DNA from: Deltaproteobacteria bacterium
GTDB taxonomy: Bacteria; Desulfobacterota; DSM-4660; Desulfatiglandales; Desulfatiglandaceae
Assembly (NCBI GenBank): GCA_021737785.1
Contig: JAIPDI010000033.1
Location: 1-62,694 of the forward strand
DNA: 62,694 nucleotides
Direction: 5' to 3'
Below, piece by piece: positions 61,167 through 62,694 of this stretch. Position 1 is the stretch's first letter; each line of letters opens with the position of its first letter. Below the pieces are notes generated by a model. That model was not told the DNA's origin and searched no databases. It saw only the letters and a program-made list of their open reading frames with translations. The position numbers were made by a program, and so were the translations under genes.

Positions 61167-62694
61167 ATGAACACTGAGGTTCTTACCCGTAGACTTTCCG
61201 CCATCCTGAGCGCTGATGTGGAGGGTTACAGCCGGCTTATGCGGGAGGATGAAGAAGCCACGGTTCGCACCATCACCACCCATCGAGCGGCCATGACCCA
61301 TATGATCGAGCAGTACCGTGGCCGGGTGGTGGATTCACCCGGGGACAATATCCTGGCGGAATTCACAAGTGTGGTGGACGCGGTCAACTGCGGTGTTGAA
61401 ATTCAGCGGGAACTGGCCGAGCGAAATGCCGAACTGCCGGAGAACCGCCGAATGCGGTTTCGTATCGGGATCAATCTGGGAGATGTACTGGAAGAAGGAG
61501 ATAGAATCTACGGAGATGGTGTCAATATCGCCGCCCGAATGGAGAGCCTGGCAGAGGCAGGAGGGATTTGCATTTCCGGTACTGTTTATGATGCCATAGA
61601 AAATAAAATCGGCCTGGAGTACGAGTACCTTGGGGAGCATGAGGTCAAAAATATTGACAAGCCGATTAGGGCGTACAAGGTCCTGTCTTTTCCGGGCGCC
61701 GCGGCCCATCGGGTGGTCAAGGCGAAAATAGCAGTGGGTAGGACCTGGAGAAATGCCCTGATTGCCATGGCCGCCGTCTTGATTCTCGGCGCGGCTGCCG
61801 GTGTCTGGCATTTCCACCTCCGCCCCCCGTCGATGGACCCGGCCTCCGTGGAGAAGATGGCGTTTCCCCTTCCGGATAAACCTTCCATTGCGGTGCTTCC
61901 TTTTGTAAATATAAGCAAGAAATCCGATCATGAATATCTTTGTGATGGCATTACAGAGGATATCATCACGGCCCTTTCAAAGATACCGAGATTGATGGTT
62001 ATTGCTCGAACGTCAAGTTATGCCTATAAGGAGAAGCCGGTAACGATCGCGCGGGTAAGCGAGGATCTTGGTGTGCAATATGTCTTGGAGGGGAGTCTTC
62101 GCAGGTCGGGCGATCAAATAAGAATAACCGCCCAGTTGATTGATGCGATTAAAGGGCATCATATATGGGCCGAGACTTATGACCATGATGTATCGAACTT
62201 TTTTGAAGTGGAAGAGGAATTAATATTAAATATTCTCACCGCTTTGCAGGTACATTTGACAGAGGGCGATCAAGCACGCTTATGGAGGAAAGAGGCAAAG
62301 AATATCAAGGCATATTTGAAAAATCAGGAGGCACTTGAAAATTTCAGAAAATTTACAAAGGGGGGTACATTTCGATCCAGAGAATTGGCAAGAGAAGCTA
62401 TAGAGATTGACCCGGATTACGTCAGCGCCTATAGAATGCTTGCCTGGACGTATTGGATGGGTGCAAGATACAGGTTTGATGAATCTCCTTCCGATTCAAT
62501 AGAACGGGCTGTCTCTCTGACTCAGAAGGTTCTCTCAATGGATGAGGATGATCCCTTGAGTTATTATCTATTAGCAGGAATACATCTAGCTCAGAGAAAG
62601 CATGATAAGTCGATAGAAGCCATTCAGAAAGCCCACCGGTTATCTCCTAACAACGCCGATATTCTTGGCTATAAAGCTCTCGTATTTAATTATT
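61167..62694 (+). CDS. Adenylate/guanylate cyclase with TPR region (partial, runs off window)
   Basis: At least 509 residues, no stop before the window end. GGGAGGTGA lies 6 bases before the ATG at 61167. The class III cyclase domain (residues about 1-175) includes LSAILSADVEGYSRLM, VDSPGDNILAEF, and GDGVNIAARMESLAE, with the metal-binding Asp residues. A membrane segment follows at about 194-213 (ALIAMAAVLILGAAAGVW). The remainder includes IAVLPFVNISKKSDHEYLCDGI and a region of TPR-like helices near the end. The protein makes a cyclic nucleotide in response to an unknown input. Its leader is structured. Confidence 0.93.
   Translation, partial: MNTEVLTRRLSAILSADVEGYSRLMREDEEATVRTITTHRAAMTHMIEQYRGRVVDSPGDNILAEFTSVVDAVNCGVEIQRELAERNAELPENRRMRFRIGINLGDVLEEGDRIYGDGVNIAARMESLAEAGGICISGTVYDAIENKIGLEYEYLGEHEVKNIDKPIRAYKVLSFPGAAAHRVVKAKIAVGRTWRNALIAMAAVLILGAAAGVWHFHLRPPSMDPASVEKMAFPLPDKPSIAVLPFVNISKKSDHEYLCDGITEDIITALSKIPRLMVIARTSSYAYKEKPVTIARVSEDLGVQYVLEGSLRRSGDQIRITAQLIDAIKGHHIWAETYDHDVSNFFEVEEELILNILTALQVHLTEGDQARLWRKEAKNIKAYLKNQEALENFRKFTKGGTFRSRELAREAIEIDPDYVSAYRMLAWTYWMGARYRFDESPSDSIERAVSLTQKVLSMDEDDPLSYYLLAGIHLAQRKHDKSIEAIQKAHRLSPNNADILGYKALVFNY

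Overview
The window looks like a chromosomal segment from an anaerobic member of the Desulfobacterota (former Deltaproteobacteria), possibly a Desulfobacterales- or Desulfatiglans-like lineage. This is inferred from gene content and not from a marker tree: a four-subunit 2-oxoacid:ferredoxin oxidoreductase, LL-diaminopimelate aminotransferase lysine synthesis, a squalene-hopene cyclase with a hopanoid phosphorylase, a GcvH-like protein beside a lipoate ligase and a radical SAM protein, a lexA-imuB-dnaE2 SOS cassette, LptD, and many PAS kinases and lone receiver proteins. I see no rRNA, CRISPR array, prophage or intact insertion sequence. One tRNA (Lys, anticodon TTT) is present.

Layout. 0.2-6.4 kb: a multi-PAS hybrid histidine kinase, a membrane protein, two alpha/beta hydrolases and a DUF169 protein. 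6.6-9 kb: rtcB with archease, and a small zinc-ribbon protein. 9-16.1 kb: a minus-strand run with D-Ala-D-Ala carboxypeptidase, lytic transglycosylase, transaldolase-like aldolase, a YHS-like membrane protein, folK and dapL, followed by dapB and serB. 16.6-23.2 kb: a cysteine-rich protein, lone receivers, three consecutive small heat-shock proteins, a PAS/HisKA protein without an ATPase domain, and three small unknown genes. 23.3-28.8 kb: a TIM-barrel isomerase, DHH phosphoesterase, mgtE and uvrC. 29-34.6 kb: a ChaN-like lipoprotein, hisD, then gcvH-like / lipoate ligase / radical SAM genes and tRNA-Lys. 34.8-40.6 kb: EamA transporter, an unusual Nudix hydrolase, a small protein, hpnG and shc. 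40.9-46.1 kb: dnaE2, imuB and lexA. 46.2-55.2 kb is an envelope region: two L,D-transpeptidases flanking a lysine-terminated Lpp-like lipoprotein, a DUF89 protein, a secreted beta-helix protein, lptD and an M48 lipoprotein protease. 55.5-60 kb: DUF4197, cupin and the vor operon. 60.1-62.7 kb: an exported protein and a truncated-by-window adenylate/guanylate cyclase.

Most notable. (1) The cyclase is preceded by a promoter, an 11-codon leader ORF with its own ribosome binding site, and a strong intrinsic terminator just before the gene; alternative pairings are visible, as expected for an attenuator. (2) A Lys-Lys-ending alanine-rich lipoprotein sits between two YkuD transpeptidases, which suggests a Braun-lipoprotein-like wall anchoring module. 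(3) The gcvH / ligase / radical SAM trio resembles the alternative lipoate assembly route. (4) Four copies of a roughly 150-bp element with 15-bp terminal inverted repeats and a nested hairpin form a MITE-like family. (5) lptD appears to start at ATT. Intergenic spaces also carry short degenerate repeats of shared wording. All calls come from reading the sequence; no database search was run.
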